Notes: generated by a model not told the origin, from the sequence alone. Positions 11,255-20,484 are shown, counted from the stretch's first letter. The stretch: DNA of 64,000 nt from Eutrophocola sp964601805 (GCA_964601805.1 CAZROW010000001.1:72440-136439); one strand, 5' to 3'. Translations and numbers: made by a program.

Positions 11255-11262
11255 ATTATAAT
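11255..11262. promoter_or_regulatory. Candidate shared -10 element of the divergent etfD / etfBA promoters
   Basis: ATTATAAT is a perfect palindrome, so a TATAAT-type -10 box is readable on both strands. It sits in the 82 bases between the divergent etfD and etfB genes. No good -35 box is visible in either direction, so the call is tentative. Confidence 0.4.
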
Positions 11263-11307
11263 TGCGCCCTGATTTAATTTCATAACTATCTCATCGCAGG
11301 TCCCCAC

Positions 11308-12060
11308 ATGAAAATCCTGGTAGCCGTCAAACGCGTCGTCGACGCCAATGTCAAGGTGCGAGTCGCCGCTGACAACTCCGCAGTCGATCTTGGCAACGTC
11401 AAAATGGCCATGAACCCGTTTTGCGAGATCGCTGTTGAAGAAGCAGTACGCCTCAAGGAACAGGGCGTGGCTGATGAAGTCGTTGCCTTGACCATCGGAG
11501 AAGAGAAAAGCCAGGAGCAGTTGCGCACAGCCATGGCCCTGGGAGCCGACAGGGCCATCTGGGTCGAGCAGGCCGGTAACACAGAGCCTTTGGCCGTGGC
11601 CAGGCTACTCAAGGCCATCGTGGAAAAGGAAACACCGGACCTGGTGATCCTGGGCAAGCAAAGTATTGATGGTGACAACAACCAGGTAGGACAAATGCTG
11701 GCTGCACTGTGTGACATGCCGCAGGGCACTTTTGCCTTTGACCTGGCCATTGAAAACGGCAGGGCACAGGTGAGTCGCGAGATCGATGGCGGCGAACAGG
11801 TCGTGAGCCTGGCATTGCCTGCCGTGGTGACCACTGATTTGCGCCTCAACGAGCCTCGCTATGCCAAGCTTCCCGATATCATGAAAGCGAAAAAGAAACC
11901 CCTGGAGCATCTCACCCCGGCGGAGCTGGGTGTGGAAGTGACCAGCAGCCAGACCGTGCTGGCCGTCAATGAACCGGCAGCGAGAAAAGCGGGCATCCTG
12001 GTCAGCAGTACCGAAGAACTTGTCGACCGCCTGCGCAATGAAGCCCGGGTTATTTCCTGA
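11308..12060 (+). CDS. etfB: Electron-transfer flavoprotein beta subunit
   Basis: EtfB carries AMP and part of the FAD site of the soluble ETF heterodimer that collects electrons from acyl-CoA and other dehydrogenases. The 250-residue protein starts MKILVAVKRVVDANVKVRV and has the adenine-binding segment LGKQSIDGDNNQVGQM near 112-127, followed by LAALCDMPQGT. The ADP-dependent recognition region around residue 195 is not obviously altered. An AGGT ribosome site precedes the ATG. etfA follows 22 bases downstream, and etfD encodes the cognate quinone reductase on the opposite strand. Confidence 0.96.
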   Translation: MKILVAVKRVVDANVKVRVAADNSAVDLGNVKMAMNPFCEIAVEEAVRLKEQGVADEVVALTIGEEKSQEQLRTAMALGADRAIWVEQAGNTEPLAVARLLKAIVEKETPDLVILGKQSIDGDNNQVGQMLAALCDMPQGTFAFDLAIENGRAQVSREIDGGEQVVSLALPAVVTTDLRLNEPRYAKLPDIMKAKKKPLEHLTPAELGVEVTSSQTVLAVNEPAARKAGILVSSTEELVDRLRNEARVIS

Positions 12061-12082
12061 TTAATCAGTAACAGGCAGAAAT

Positions 12083-13009
12083 ATGAGCGTCCTTGTCATA
12101 GCAGAACACAACAACAGTACACTGAGCCAGGTCACGGCAAGTGTAATAACCGCAGCCAGCCAACTGGACAGCGACATACACGTGCTGGTAGCAGGTGCCG
12201 AATGTGATGCAGTTGCCAATTCGGCAGCCAGTCTCACAGGTGTCAGTCGCGTATTAAGCGCTGACCATGCAGCCTATGCTCACCAGTTGCCGGAAGCGGT
12301 TGCCCCCCTGGTCAGGGATATCGCGGCGGACTATTCCGCTGTTCTTGCCGCGGCGGGAACCACGGGCAAGAATCTGATGCCCCGCGTAGCGGCCCTGCTT
12401 GGTGTGGGACAGCTGTCCGATATCATTGGTGTGGAATCGGCGGACACCTTCATCCGCCCGGTCTATGCAGGCAATGCCCTGGCCACTGTACGCTCGAATG
12501 ACCCGGTCAAGGTCATTACCGTACGGACCTCTGCTTTTGAAGCCACAGGCAGTGACGGTAGTGCTGCGCTGGAGAAACTGGACACGGTGATCGAGCAGGA
12601 CAAGAGCCAGTTTGTCAGTGAAAACCTCACCACCAGTTCGCGTCCGGAACTGGCCTCCGCCAGCATCGTGGTTTCCGGTGGCAGGGGACTGGGCAGTGCC
12701 GAGAATTTCCAGATCCTGGAAAGTATTGCCGACAAGCTTGGTGCTGCTATCGGTGCCTCGCGGGCTGCCGTGGATGCCGGATTTGTCGGCAACGACCTGC
12801 AGGTTGGGCAGACGGGCAAGGTGGTTGCACCGGACCTGTATATCGCCGTGGGTATCTCAGGTGCCATCCAGCACCTGGCGGGCATGAAGGACAGCAAAGT
12901 CATCGTGGCCATCAATAATGATGCCGATGCGCCCATTTTCCAGCTTGCCGATTACGGCCTGGTCGCTGATTTGTTCCAGGTATTGCCGGAGATGGAAAAC
13001 CTGCTATAG
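12083..13009 (+). CDS. etfA: Electron-transfer flavoprotein alpha subunit
   Basis: EtfA binds the redox-active FAD of the ETF heterodimer. The 308-residue protein has the C-terminal FAD domain with SGGRGLGSAENF near 200, GQTGKVVAPDLYIAVGISG near 250 and the typical end INNDADAPIFQLADYGLVAD. It follows etfB by 22 bases in the same operon. No convincing terminator is visible before the yceI-like gene, which begins about 100 bases later. Confidence 0.96.
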   Translation: MSVLVIAEHNNSTLSQVTASVITAASQLDSDIHVLVAGAECDAVANSAASLTGVSRVLSADHAAYAHQLPEAVAPLVRDIAADYSAVLAAAGTTGKNLMPRVAALLGVGQLSDIIGVESADTFIRPVYAGNALATVRSNDPVKVITVRTSAFEATGSDGSAALEKLDTVIEQDKSQFVSENLTTSSRPELASASIVVSGGRGLGSAENFQILESIADKLGAAIGASRAAVDAGFVGNDLQVGQTGKVVAPDLYIAVGISGAIQHLAGMKDSKVIVAINNDADAPIFQLADYGLVADLFQVLPEMENLL

Positions 13010-13106
13010 GCATTTCCTATCAGCACGATTTCAGGTTTTTGCCGGAATCGCTCTATAATCGGGACACGTTCTCAACGTTCTGACCTATCCCGTCAATGGA
13101 GTACAC

Positions 13107-13700
13107 ATGAGTTTTCCCAATATTCGTACGTCTGTCGCACTGATCACTCTTGCTTTCACCGGACTTTTCCACACCACAGCGTTTGCCGGTTGGACCCTGG
13201 ATAGTGATGCTTCCAGTCTCTATTACGTCACCAGCAAGGCAGCGGCCGTCTCCGAGCTGAATTCATTCGACGAGCTTTCAGGCAGTATTGATGACAACGG
13301 CAATGCCAGCGTTGTAATCAGCCTGGCCAGCGTTGACACCGCGATTGATATCCGCAATGAACGTATGCGTGAAATCGTATTCCAGGTAGCAAGTTTCCCC
13401 CTGGCGACTGTCAATCTGCAGGCTGAACAAATCAATACCATGAGTGCTGGCGATACGCGCATGCAAACCTATGATGCGGTAGTGGACCTGCATGGCATTG
13501 AAGCAACCGTGTCGGTGGAAGTGATGGTGACGGCGCTCAAGAACGGCGGACTGCTGGTCTCACTGGCCCGTCCCCTGATTATCAATGCCGGTACCTTTGG
13601 GCTGGCAGACAGTGTTGAGCAGTTACGTGAAATTGCCGGTTTGCCGAGCATCAACAACAATGTCGTGGTGGATTTCACGCTGCAGTTTGATGCTGACTAA
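13107..13700 (+). CDS. YceI-family periplasmic lipid-binding protein
   Basis: The 197-residue protein has a signal peptide ending near TTAFAG (residues 24-29). Its mature part is YceI-like: WTLDSDASSLYYVTSK at the start, the central SLASVDTAIDIRNERMRE where family members have the DTGNAKRDEHLR pattern, and a beta-rich C-terminus. YceI proteins are lipocalin-like barrels thought to carry isoprenoid-type lipids; the ligand here is unknown. A strong terminator follows, shared with the convergent rne gene. Confidence 0.85.
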   Translation: MSFPNIRTSVALITLAFTGLFHTTAFAGWTLDSDASSLYYVTSKAAAVSELNSFDELSGSIDDNGNASVVISLASVDTAIDIRNERMREIVFQVASFPLATVNLQAEQINTMSAGDTRMQTYDAVVDLHGIEATVSVEVMVTALKNGGLLVSLARPLIINAGTFGLADSVEQLREIAGLPSINNNVVVDFTLQFDAD

Positions 13701-13724
13701 CAGACCTGTCAGCAAGCTTCCAAT

Positions 13725-13757
13725 AAAAAAGGCCCGGTGCATCGCACCGGGCCTTTT
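13725..13757. terminator. Bidirectional rho-independent terminator between yceI-like gene and rne
   Basis: A perfect 12-bp stem, AAGGCCCGGTGC (13729-13740) with GCACCGGGCCTT (13744-13755), has a 3-base loop and is flanked by an A-run and a T-run. It can stop both convergent transcripts. Confidence 0.9.
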
Positions 13758-13776
13758 TGGTTACAACCGTGTGTAA

Positions 13777-16700
13777 TTACTGATCGCTGCCACTGTGTGA
13801 TTTACCGAAATCACTGGCAGGTTCATTACTCGCTGTATTCGCGGGTTGTTGGTTGACGTTTTTCACCTCACCACCATCCTGCGAACCACTACCGGATGCC
13901 TGGTTACCCTGGCTTCCGGATACGCCCTGTGACTGCTGCTTGTCACTGGATGATTGTGGAGCAGAGGCCTGTGGTTTCTCAGTGGCAGTTGCGGCCTTAT
14001 CTCCTGTCGAGGAAGCCGCAGAAGGCTTGTCGTCTGCTGACTGATTCTTCATCCGGTTGCGCGGGTCATTGGGTGCCCGTTGCCTCTCACGCTTGGGGGG
14101 CGCTGAATCAGCAGCTGGATTACTGGCAGTGGTAGTCCTGGCGGGCTCCTGGGGCGCAGGGCTTGAGGCAGTCTGCGCAGGAGAGGCCGGGCTGGCGTCT
14201 TTATCCTGTTTGTCCGCCCTCGCAGAGTTATTCTCAGCTTTATCGCCACTAACACTGCTTTCATTGTTTTTGGCTTGCCCGACAGTCTTGTTGCCCTGAT
14301 CGTCACTTCCGCTTTTCCCGGATTTGACGGGCGCATCAGCACTGGAGGCACTGGTTTGTGCCGGTTTTTCTTCCTGGACTGACGTGGTTTCAGGCTTGGC
14401 CTGGTCAGTATTGCCGGGGGACACCTTGTCTTGTGAAGCCGCTTTGTTTTCAGCCTGGGGCGCAGGTGCTGACTCTTGCCCGCTATCACCAGCTATCGGA
14501 GCTGGCTGCTGACCTTCAGGCTTGTCCTGGGCAGAAGTCCCGGGTGCCTGTGCGACAGGGGCAGGGGATTTGTCTGCTTCGGCACGGGATTCATTCCCTG
14601 GTGCCTGGGCATCAGCTTCCTGGTTTTTGTCCTGGGCGGCAATATCCTCACGGTTACCACGACGGCGCTGTCTTGGTTGCCTCTGGCGCTGATCGGATGG
14701 CCGTTTGCGTGGCTTGTTCTTCCTGTTGTCGTTGCTTTCATTGGCGCCGGCATTGTCGCTGGCGTTGTCGTTGGCAGTGTTATCAGTGGCGTCGTTTCGT
14801 TCGCCCTTTTCACCTTTCTCAACCTTATCGCCCCTGGAGCTTTTCCTTTGACGCCCCTTGTTACCGGCGTTTTCCTGGGTATTGTCCTCAGACCTGTCCT
14901 GGGCGTTATCCTGTCCGGAGCCGGCCTGGCCTTTGCCACGGGAGCGTTTGCGTCCGCTGCCTTTACGACCTTCGCGGCGGGATTCTTTCTTCTGTTCAGA
15001 ACCCTGATCAGTGTTTTGCTCCTGATCATCGGGTTTGCCACGTGACTGGCGCTTGCCATCTGACTTGCGTCCACTTTTCTTGCGAGTGCCGTCACTGCGT
15101 GAAGAACGCCTGCGACTGCCATCTCCGCGCCGGGATGATTTTTCTTCATCCTTGCTCTCGGTAGCAGGTTTTGCCTTTGGCGCTTCCTTGGCAGGGGCAC
15201 TGAACAGGCTGCTCAGTGCAGAACTGATACTGGAGAGCAGACCACCACTGTTCTTTTCCTGCTGCGGGGAGGATGCAGCCGGTGGTTGCACGGCAGGCGT
15301 GATATGCGGTGCCTTGACTGCTGCCTGGTCTGCCACTTCAGGCTTCTTCGGCATGAATTCGGTAATTTCCTCGTGATCCTCATCATGAATGTTGTAGCTG
15401 CGCTCATCCGTTTCATCGGCAATGTTCTGGATATCGTAATGGGGGGTGTCCATGTTCGGATTGGGCACAACCACGATCTTGGTTTTGCTCTGGGTTTCGA
15501 TAGCACCAATTTCATCGCGTTTTTCATTCAGCAGGTAGGAGGAAACGCTGATCGGCACAATGGCACGTACTTCACGTGAATTGTTCTTGTTGGCTTCCTC
15601 TTCCAGGATACGCAGGATGGACAATGCCAGTGATTCGATGTCACGGATGGTGCCCTGGCCATTACAGCGGGGGCAGACGATGGCACTGGTTTCACCCAGG
15701 GAAGGGCGCAGGCGCTGCCGGGACATTTCCAGCAGGCCAAAGCGGGAGATGCGACCAATCTGTACACGGGCACGGTCCATGGCCAGTGCATCACGCATGC
15801 GGTTTTCCACTTCACGCTGGTTTTTCTGGGACATCATGTCAATGAAGTCGATGACCGCCAGTCCGCCAAGGTCACGAAGACGCATCTGGCGGGCGATCTC
15901 GTCCGCCGCCTCCACGTTGGTCTGCAAGGCAGTTTCCTCGATGTCGGCACCGCGTGTTGCACGGGAGGAGTTGATATCAATGGATATCAGCGCTTCGGTG
16001 GGATCAATCACGATGGAGCCGCCGGAAGGCAGTTTGACTTCGCGTGTGAATGCGGTCTCGATCTGGGTTTCTATCTGGTAATTGGTGAACAGCGGGACCT
16101 TGCCGTCATAAAGTTTTACCCGGTCTTCAAACTGGGGCATGACCTGGCGAATAAAGTTCCTGGCCTCATCAAAGGTGGCCTGCGTGTCGAGAATGACCTC
16201 GCCGATATCCTGTCGCAGGTAATCGCGAATAGCACGGATAATGACATTGCTTTCCTGGTAAACCAGGAACGGGGCTTCCCGTTCACTGGCTGCCGTCTTG
16301 ATGGAAGACCAGAGCTGGAGCAGGTAATCCAGGTCCCATTGCAGTTCTTCAGGGGCTTTGCCGACACCGGCAGTACGCACTATCGTGCCCATGCCGTCAG
16401 GAATCGTGATACTGCTGAGGGCATCACGCAGCTCTGAGCGGTCATCGCCTTCAATGCGGCGGGAAATACCTCCTGCACGGGGATTGTTGGGCATCAGCAC
16501 CAGGTAACGACCTGCCAGGGAGATCATGGTGGTCAGGGCGGCGCCCTTGTTACCACGTTCTTCCTTGTCCACCTGGACAATAACTTCTATGCCTTCTTCA
16601 ACGACATCCTTGATGTTGATGCGGCCATTGATGTCCTTGGGCTGCTTGGAGAAGTATTCCTTGGAAATTTCTTTCAGGGGAAGGAAACCGTGACGGTCGG

Positions 16701-16884
16701 CACCAAAATTGACGAAGGCCGCTTCCAGGCTGGGTTCAATACGGGTAATCCGGCCCTTGTAGATATTGGCCTTTTTCTGGACCCTGGCACGATTTTCGAT
16801 GTCCAGGTCATATAAACGCTGGCCATCGACCAGGGCGACGCGCAACTCCTCTTTCTGGGTTGCGTTGATAAGCATTCTTTTCAT
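13777..16884 (-). CDS. rne: Ribonuclease E
   Basis: This is the essential endoribonuclease that organises the RNA degradosome, processes rRNA and tRNA and turns over mRNA. It is 1035 residues long. The N-terminal catalytic half closely follows the Enterobacteria sequence: MKRMLINATQKEELRVALVDG, an S1 domain at about 35-120, the catalytic aspartate segments SIDINSS and VIDFIDM, and the Zn-link CPRCNG near 400. The C-terminal half is a low-complexity scaffold with arginine/lysine-rich RNA-binding blocks (RREGRKGSGRKRSRGKGQ) and long Ala/Ser/Gln/Asp-rich stretches. It is preceded by an exceptionally long leader, fitting the known autoregulation of rne through its 5' UTR. Confidence 0.97.
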   Translation of the reverse strand: MKRMLINATQKEELRVALVDGQRLYDLDIENRARVQKKANIYKGRITRIEPSLEAAFVNFGADRHGFLPLKEISKEYFSKQPKDINGRINIKDVVEEGIEVIVQVDKEERGNKGAALTTMISLAGRYLVLMPNNPRAGGISRRIEGDDRSELRDALSSITIPDGMGTIVRTAGVGKAPEELQWDLDYLLQLWSSIKTAASEREAPFLVYQESNVIIRAIRDYLRQDIGEVILDTQATFDEARNFIRQVMPQFEDRVKLYDGKVPLFTNYQIETQIETAFTREVKLPSGGSIVIDPTEALISIDINSSRATRGADIEETALQTNVEAADEIARQMRLRDLGGLAVIDFIDMMSQKNQREVENRMRDALAMDRARVQIGRISRFGLLEMSRQRLRPSLGETSAIVCPRCNGQGTIRDIESLALSILRILEEEANKNNSREVRAIVPISVSSYLLNEKRDEIGAIETQSKTKIVVVPNPNMDTPHYDIQNIADETDERSYNIHDEDHEEITEFMPKKPEVADQAAVKAPHITPAVQPPAASSPQQEKNSGGLLSSISSALSSLFSAPAKEAPKAKPATESKDEEKSSRRGDGSRRRSSRSDGTRKKSGRKSDGKRQSRGKPDDQEQNTDQGSEQKKESRREGRKGSGRKRSRGKGQAGSGQDNAQDRSEDNTQENAGNKGRQRKSSRGDKVEKGEKGERNDATDNTANDNASDNAGANESNDNRKNKPRKRPSDQRQRQPRQRRRGNREDIAAQDKNQEADAQAPGNESRAEADKSPAPVAQAPGTSAQDKPEGQQPAPIAGDSGQESAPAPQAENKAASQDKVSPGNTDQAKPETTSVQEEKPAQTSASSADAPVKSGKSGSDDQGNKTVGQAKNNESSVSGDKAENNSARADKQDKDASPASPAQTASSPAPQEPARTTTASNPAADSAPPKRERQRAPNDPRNRMKNQSADDKPSAASSTGDKAATATEKPQASAPQSSSDKQQSQGVSGSQGNQASGSGSQDGGEVKNVNQQPANTASNEPASDFGKSHSGSDQ

Positions 16885-17866
16885 GGTTCCGTTTACTTCT
16901 CCATACGGGGGAAGAACGGGGTAAAAGATGCCTGACAGAATGGATTAAGTATATACTATAAGCAATTGAAAATATTATAAAAATAGTGAAATCGTGGATA
17001 GATATGCCTTGTTTGGCATACTGAAAGGGACGGCAAAGCCTGGTGTCAGTGCAGTAGGGTCTGTTTGACCGGGAAACTGCATTACTGCCATATCGCAGTA
17101 GTTTGATCTCTTATACCTGGTCTGCTGGATTATCAGCGAGTACCGGGTGCAATACTTCAGGTCTGTTTCTTGCCTTGCTGGTCTTACTCAAACGGCCAGG
17201 GTTGTTTCACTGGCTGATAGCCTGGGCCGGAATAGTGGGCTGCTGGCTATGTTGTGTAATCCTTTCAGATGCGTTTTTGCTTATCTGTTACCACCATTTC
17301 CTGGTGTATCAGGTGATAAACCGCTTTCTTTTGCTCTCTGTTCTCCTGTCCGCCACCGGGCGGCTCTGATTCTGTACTGGCGTTGTAATTTCTTTTACCC
17401 GGCTTTCCCGGGATTAATCGGGCCCCGAGGGGCTGCTAATACTGTCTGTTTGCTGGTCCGTTCATTGGGACCTTTGTGTTTTCAACTTTAGAATTTTGAA
17501 ATCGTTTCTTTATATTACTTTGTGTTCTTTTCCTGCTTGCCGGTTCCGGTCTGATTTGCTGCCCAAAGGACGCGAGGCCGGTACCTGGCCTGACTCTCTG
17601 ATTCGTTTTCGCTTGTTCTTCTTGTTTCTCTCTTTATTCTCTTTTCACTTTTTCTATCTGGCTATCCAGCCATGAACCATGCCTGTGCGCTCTGCGCCAC
17701 CAGGTATGCCTGTGATCCCGGGATTTTGCACCGAAGCGATTCGGCAGGAGGGATCATGTTCGGCTTTACGCAATGCGGGTCAACCCTTTTGTATGCGGGC
17801 TGCTGCCAACGTAATGCCTTATTTCGCTGATTTTTACCTTCTGCTGCACAGCAAAAAATCAGCCAA
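16885..17866 (-). promoter_or_regulatory. Long structured 5' leader of rne
   Basis: About 980 bases without a credible gene separate the rne start from its candidate promoter. On the minus strand the leader is purine-rich and carries compact hairpins. These include CCGCC/GGCGG (17350-17363), a GCCCC/GGGGC-type stem (17422-17433), CCCGG with CCGGG (17399-17413), and a hairpin near the 5' end whose arms are GCTGATTTTT (17826-17835) and its complement at about 17853-17863. In Enterobacteria the rne 5' UTR is a feedback sensor cleaved by RNase E; by position this leader is its counterpart. Sequence homology to the known rne5 element is not evident by eye. Confidence 0.6.
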
Positions 17867-17872
17867 TCCCAC

Positions 17873-17901
17873 AATATAGCAGTAAATTATAGGGTGTTCA
17901 A
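17873..17901 (-). promoter_or_regulatory. Sigma-70-type promoter for rne
   Basis: Read on the minus strand, -35 TTGAAC (17896-17901) and -10 TATATT (17873-17878) are separated by exactly 17 bases. It points toward rne, giving a predicted start near 17866 and a leader of about 980 bases. Confidence 0.6.
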
Positions 17902-18016
17902 TGGTTTACGTGGCCTTATTGGAGTGTCACTGAAGCTCTCTTCGTGCGGTTTGCCAGGCGGCCCCCGAGGGCGAAAAGACGTTATACTCGTGTCCGTTTT
18001 TCCACGAGGTCCAGCC

Positions 18017-18997
18017 TTGAGCAACAAGCAGCCAACCCAGGCCCAGTCCGGCCCAACCACCGCCGTCTCTTTCCAGGAAGTCAGCGAACACCAGGCGGGA
18101 CAACGTCTGGATAACTTTTTACTGTCACGGCTCAAGGGAGTCCCCAAGTCACGTATCTACCGGATTATTCGCAAGGGTGAGGTACGTGTGAACAAGAAGC
18201 GGGAAAAGCCTGATTACAAGCTCAGCCAGGGCGATATCGTCAGAATTCCGCCGGTGCGTGTTGCCGCACCCAATACCCAGGTGCCACCCAGCGATGCCCT
18301 GAAACTGTTACTGGAAAATGCTGTGCTGTACAGCGACGACGCCATCCTGGTACTCAACAAGCCTTCCGGTTTGCCTGTCCATGGCGGTACAGGAGTCAAA
18401 GTCGGCCTGATTGAAGCAATGCGCCAACTGATACCCGATGCAGAGGGCCTGGAACTGGCGCACCGCATAGATAAAGGCACCTCCGGTTGCCTGCTGCTGG
18501 CCAGGCATGGCAGCGCCCTGAAAGCCCTGACCAATCAGTTTCGCCAGAACACTGTGAAAAAAACCTATCACGCCATCGTGGAAGGACATTGGCCGGCTTC
18601 GGTGGAAGAGGTGGGCGCCTCCCTGAAAAGGCAGGAGCCCCAGGGTGGAGAGCGCTTTGTTACCGCTGACAGTGACGGCAGAAGCGCCCTCACACACTTC
18701 GGCATCCTGGCATCAGGCCCGTCAGCTACACTGGTGCAGGCCATGCCGGTCACCGGCCGTACTCACCAGATTCGTGTTCATGCCCAGCTTGCCGGGCATC
18801 CCATCATCGGGGATGAAAAGTATTCTGATCCTGAAGCGCGTAAACAGTTTGCCAAACAGGGCATAAAACGTCTTTGCCTGCATGCGCGGGAATTACAAAT
18901 AGCCCATCCGGTGACCGGTGAACCAATCAGTGTTACGGCACCCTACGACGAGCAGTTTGAGCAAGCCATCAGGACCCTGCAATTAGCAGGGGATTAA
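18017..18997 (+). CDS. rluC: 23S rRNA pseudouridine synthase RluC
   Basis: RluC makes pseudouridines 955, 2504 and 2580 of 23S rRNA (E. coli numbering). I place the start at TTG 18017, preceded by ACGAGGT, giving 326 residues (E. coli 319). An upstream in-frame ATG at 17894 would add 41 residues unlike the family. An S4 RNA-binding domain covers about 20-80 (RLDNFLLSRL, RIIRKGEVRVN). The catalytic aspartate lies in HRIDKGTSG at about residue 152, and GRTHQIRVH is the conserved C-terminal motif. It diverges from rne, the usual arrangement in Gammaproteobacteria. TATACT at 17983-17988 could be a -10 box. Confidence 0.95.
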   Translation: MSNKQPTQAQSGPTTAVSFQEVSEHQAGQRLDNFLLSRLKGVPKSRIYRIIRKGEVRVNKKREKPDYKLSQGDIVRIPPVRVAAPNTQVPPSDALKLLLENAVLYSDDAILVLNKPSGLPVHGGTGVKVGLIEAMRQLIPDAEGLELAHRIDKGTSGCLLLARHGSALKALTNQFRQNTVKKTYHAIVEGHWPASVEEVGASLKRQEPQGGERFVTADSDGRSALTHFGILASGPSATLVQAMPVTGRTHQIRVHAQLAGHPIIGDEKYSDPEARKQFAKQGIKRLCLHARELQIAHPVTGEPISVTAPYDEQFEQAIRTLQLAGD

Positions 18998-19559
18998 GAC
19001 CTTCCTCCCTCAGCATGGTGACCAGTGCAATCAGGGGCAAGCCCAGCAGGGCGTTGTAGTCCCGGCCCTCCAGGGCCTCAAAGAGCACGATACCGGTTGC
19101 CTCGACCCTGAAACATCCGGCACAGTCCAGGGGCTGGTCAATCTTGATGTAGGCCCGTATCTCCTCGTCGGTAAGCGACCTGAACCTGACTCGAAAGTGT
19201 TCTACATGGGTTCGCTGCTTGCCCGTTGCGGTATTGATGAGGGCCAGCCCGGTTCGAAAATCCACGGTGTTGCCACTGCATAACTTGAGCTGCTTTCGCG
19301 CCGCTTCTTCATCCGCGGGTTTGCCCAGAATGAGACCTTGCAGCGTACAGGCCTGGTCGGAGCCAATCACCAGGCTGTTCGGGCAGTTTTCGGCCACAGC
19401 GCGGGCCTTTTCCAGGGCCAGCCTGCTGACATAATCATCGATCCCTTCATCGGCTTTGGGGGTTTCATCGATATCCGGGCTTAGGGTGTCAAACGGCAAA
19501 TGTAACTGCCCAAGCATTTGCGCACGATACGGGGAGGAGGAAGCAAGAACCAGTTTCAT
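18969..19559 (-). CDS. Maf/YceF-type nucleotide pyrophosphatase
   Basis: Maf proteins hydrolyse non-canonical or modified nucleotides; the YceF branch prefers 7-methyl-GTP. I use the ATG at 19559 (MKLVLASSSPYRAQML), giving 196 residues against 194 in E. coli. The longer upstream frame overlaps the divergent yceD gene and is not family-like. Motifs are LASSSPYR at the N-terminus, SPDIDETP, LVIGSDQACTLQG and DCAGCFRVEATG. Its 3' end overlaps the convergent rluC end by 29 bases. A TATACT box (19569-19574, minus) lies only nine bases before the ATG, suggesting a very short or absent leader. Confidence 0.92.
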   Translation of the reverse strand: MKLVLASSSPYRAQMLGQLHLPFDTLSPDIDETPKADEGIDDYVSRLALEKARAVAENCPNSLVIGSDQACTLQGLILGKPADEEAARKQLKLCSGNTVDFRTGLALINTATGKQRTHVEHFRVRFRSLTDEEIRAYIKIDQPLDCAGCFRVEATGIVLFEALEGRDYNALLGLPLIALVTMLREEGLNPLLIAGS

Positions 19560-19610
19560 AACAATCCAAGTATAATCAATGGCTTTGGGGGCTAAAAACG
19601 CTAAATTTCT

Positions 19611-19639
19611 TTGACAGCAGGGGACTTCATGCCTATTAT
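19611..19639 (+). promoter_or_regulatory. Strong sigma-70 promoter for yceD-rpmF
   Basis: -35 TTGACA (19611-19616) and -10 TATTAT (19634-19639) have a 17-base spacer. Only eight bases separate the -10 box from the yceD ATG at 19648, so the predicted transcript would start almost at the initiation codon. Confidence 0.75.
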
Positions 19640-19647
19640 GCGCGCCT

Positions 19648-20244
19648 ATGTCGATTGACCCGTTCCCAGCGCGCGTTGCAGCACGTAAATTGTGCGACGG
19701 AAACGGGACAATAAACAGCTCCATACCTCTTGGCAAACTCCTGCGTTTAAGTGAGTACCTGGATGATCAATCTGGCCAGGCGGAGGTGTGTTTAAGCTTT
19801 GACAGGGATGCCAGCGGATGTTGTTGCCTGACCGGCACGGTCAGTGCCAGTGTCAACATGGTGTGCCAGCGTTGCCTGGATGTCACAAAGGTGGAACTGG
19901 CCTCAGCACTGGATATCAAGATTGCCGGTACTGAGAAGGAAGCACAGCGCATTGCCGAAAGCAGCGCTGATCCCCTGGAAAAACTGGAAGTGGTCGTCTG
20001 TGATGATGGCGAGCTTGATCTGCTCTCAATCGTCGAAGACGAACTGATCATGAGTCTGCCCATTGTGGCGGTCCATGACAATGAACAGTGCAACGCGGCT
20101 CTGAACTCCCTGCAAAACAGCGCAGAGAATCCCGAGCCGGACAGACAGGGCAATATCAAGGGCCTTGATGTGCTGGAAAAGCTTAGACAGGAACTGCAAC
20201 AGGAAAGTGAGAATCAACCGGGTAACAAGACCCGAAAAGACTGA
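19648..20244 (+). CDS. yceD: YceD/DUF177 family, 23S rRNA accumulation protein
   Basis: The protein has 198 residues. The start matches Pseudomonas-type YceD proteins (ARKLCDGNGTINSSIPLGKL), and the conserved CQRCLDV (about 71-77) and LVEDELxxxLPIV-type segment (here IVEDELIMSLPIVAVHD) are present. YceD is linked genetically to 23S rRNA levels and is almost always encoded directly before rpmF, as here (60 bases). The C-terminus has extra Asn/Gln/Glu-rich residues. No ribosome site can fit between the predicted transcription start and the ATG. Confidence 0.93.
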   Translation: MSIDPFPARVAARKLCDGNGTINSSIPLGKLLRLSEYLDDQSGQAEVCLSFDRDASGCCCLTGTVSASVNMVCQRCLDVTKVELASALDIKIAGTEKEAQRIAESSADPLEKLEVVVCDDGELDLLSIVEDELIMSLPIVAVHDNEQCNAALNSLQNSAENPEPDRQGNIKGLDVLEKLRQELQQESENQPGNKTRKD

Positions 20245-20304
20245 ATCTGATCAATAAATCAATAAAGGGATTCAGAGTGACAGGTTTAACCGAGGAATCG
20301 AACC

Positions 20305-20484
20305 ATGGCCGTACAGAAGAGTAAAGTGTCCCGCGCCAGGCGCAACAAGCGTCGTGCTCATGATGGATTGACCAGCGCAACCATCTCTACAGATGCAGAA
20401 ACCGGTGAAAGGCATCGTCGTCATCACATGACGCCTGATGGTTTTTTCAAAGGCAGGCAGATCGTCCGTAACAGCGACGACTGA
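20305..20484 (+). CDS. rpmF: 50S ribosomal protein L32
   Basis: This 59-residue basic protein begins MAVQKSKVSRARRNKRRAHDGL and ends with RHHMTPDGFFKGRQIV, matching L32 of Gammaproteobacteria along its length. There are no zinc-ribbon cysteines, so it is the C-minus form. It follows yceD by 60 bases. The plsX gene that normally comes next is absent; a hairpin and about 245 non-coding bases lead to fabD. Confidence 0.97.
   Translation: MAVQKSKVSRARRNKRRAHDGLTSATISTDAETGERHRRHHMTPDGFFKGRQIVRNSDD

Noticed and set aside
14358..15164. Long plus-strand frames, some hydrophobic, antisense to the rne C-terminal region
   Set aside because: They arise from the low-complexity codons of the RNase E scaffold domain.
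17103..17491. Small plus-strand frames in the rne leader (88 and 114 codons)
   Set aside because: Codon use is irregular, no ribosome sites or known domains are visible, and the region is better explained as the rne leader.
17894..18016. Longer N-terminus for RluC
   Set aside because: The 41 extra residues do not resemble RluC; TTG 18017 has a ribosome site and matches family length.
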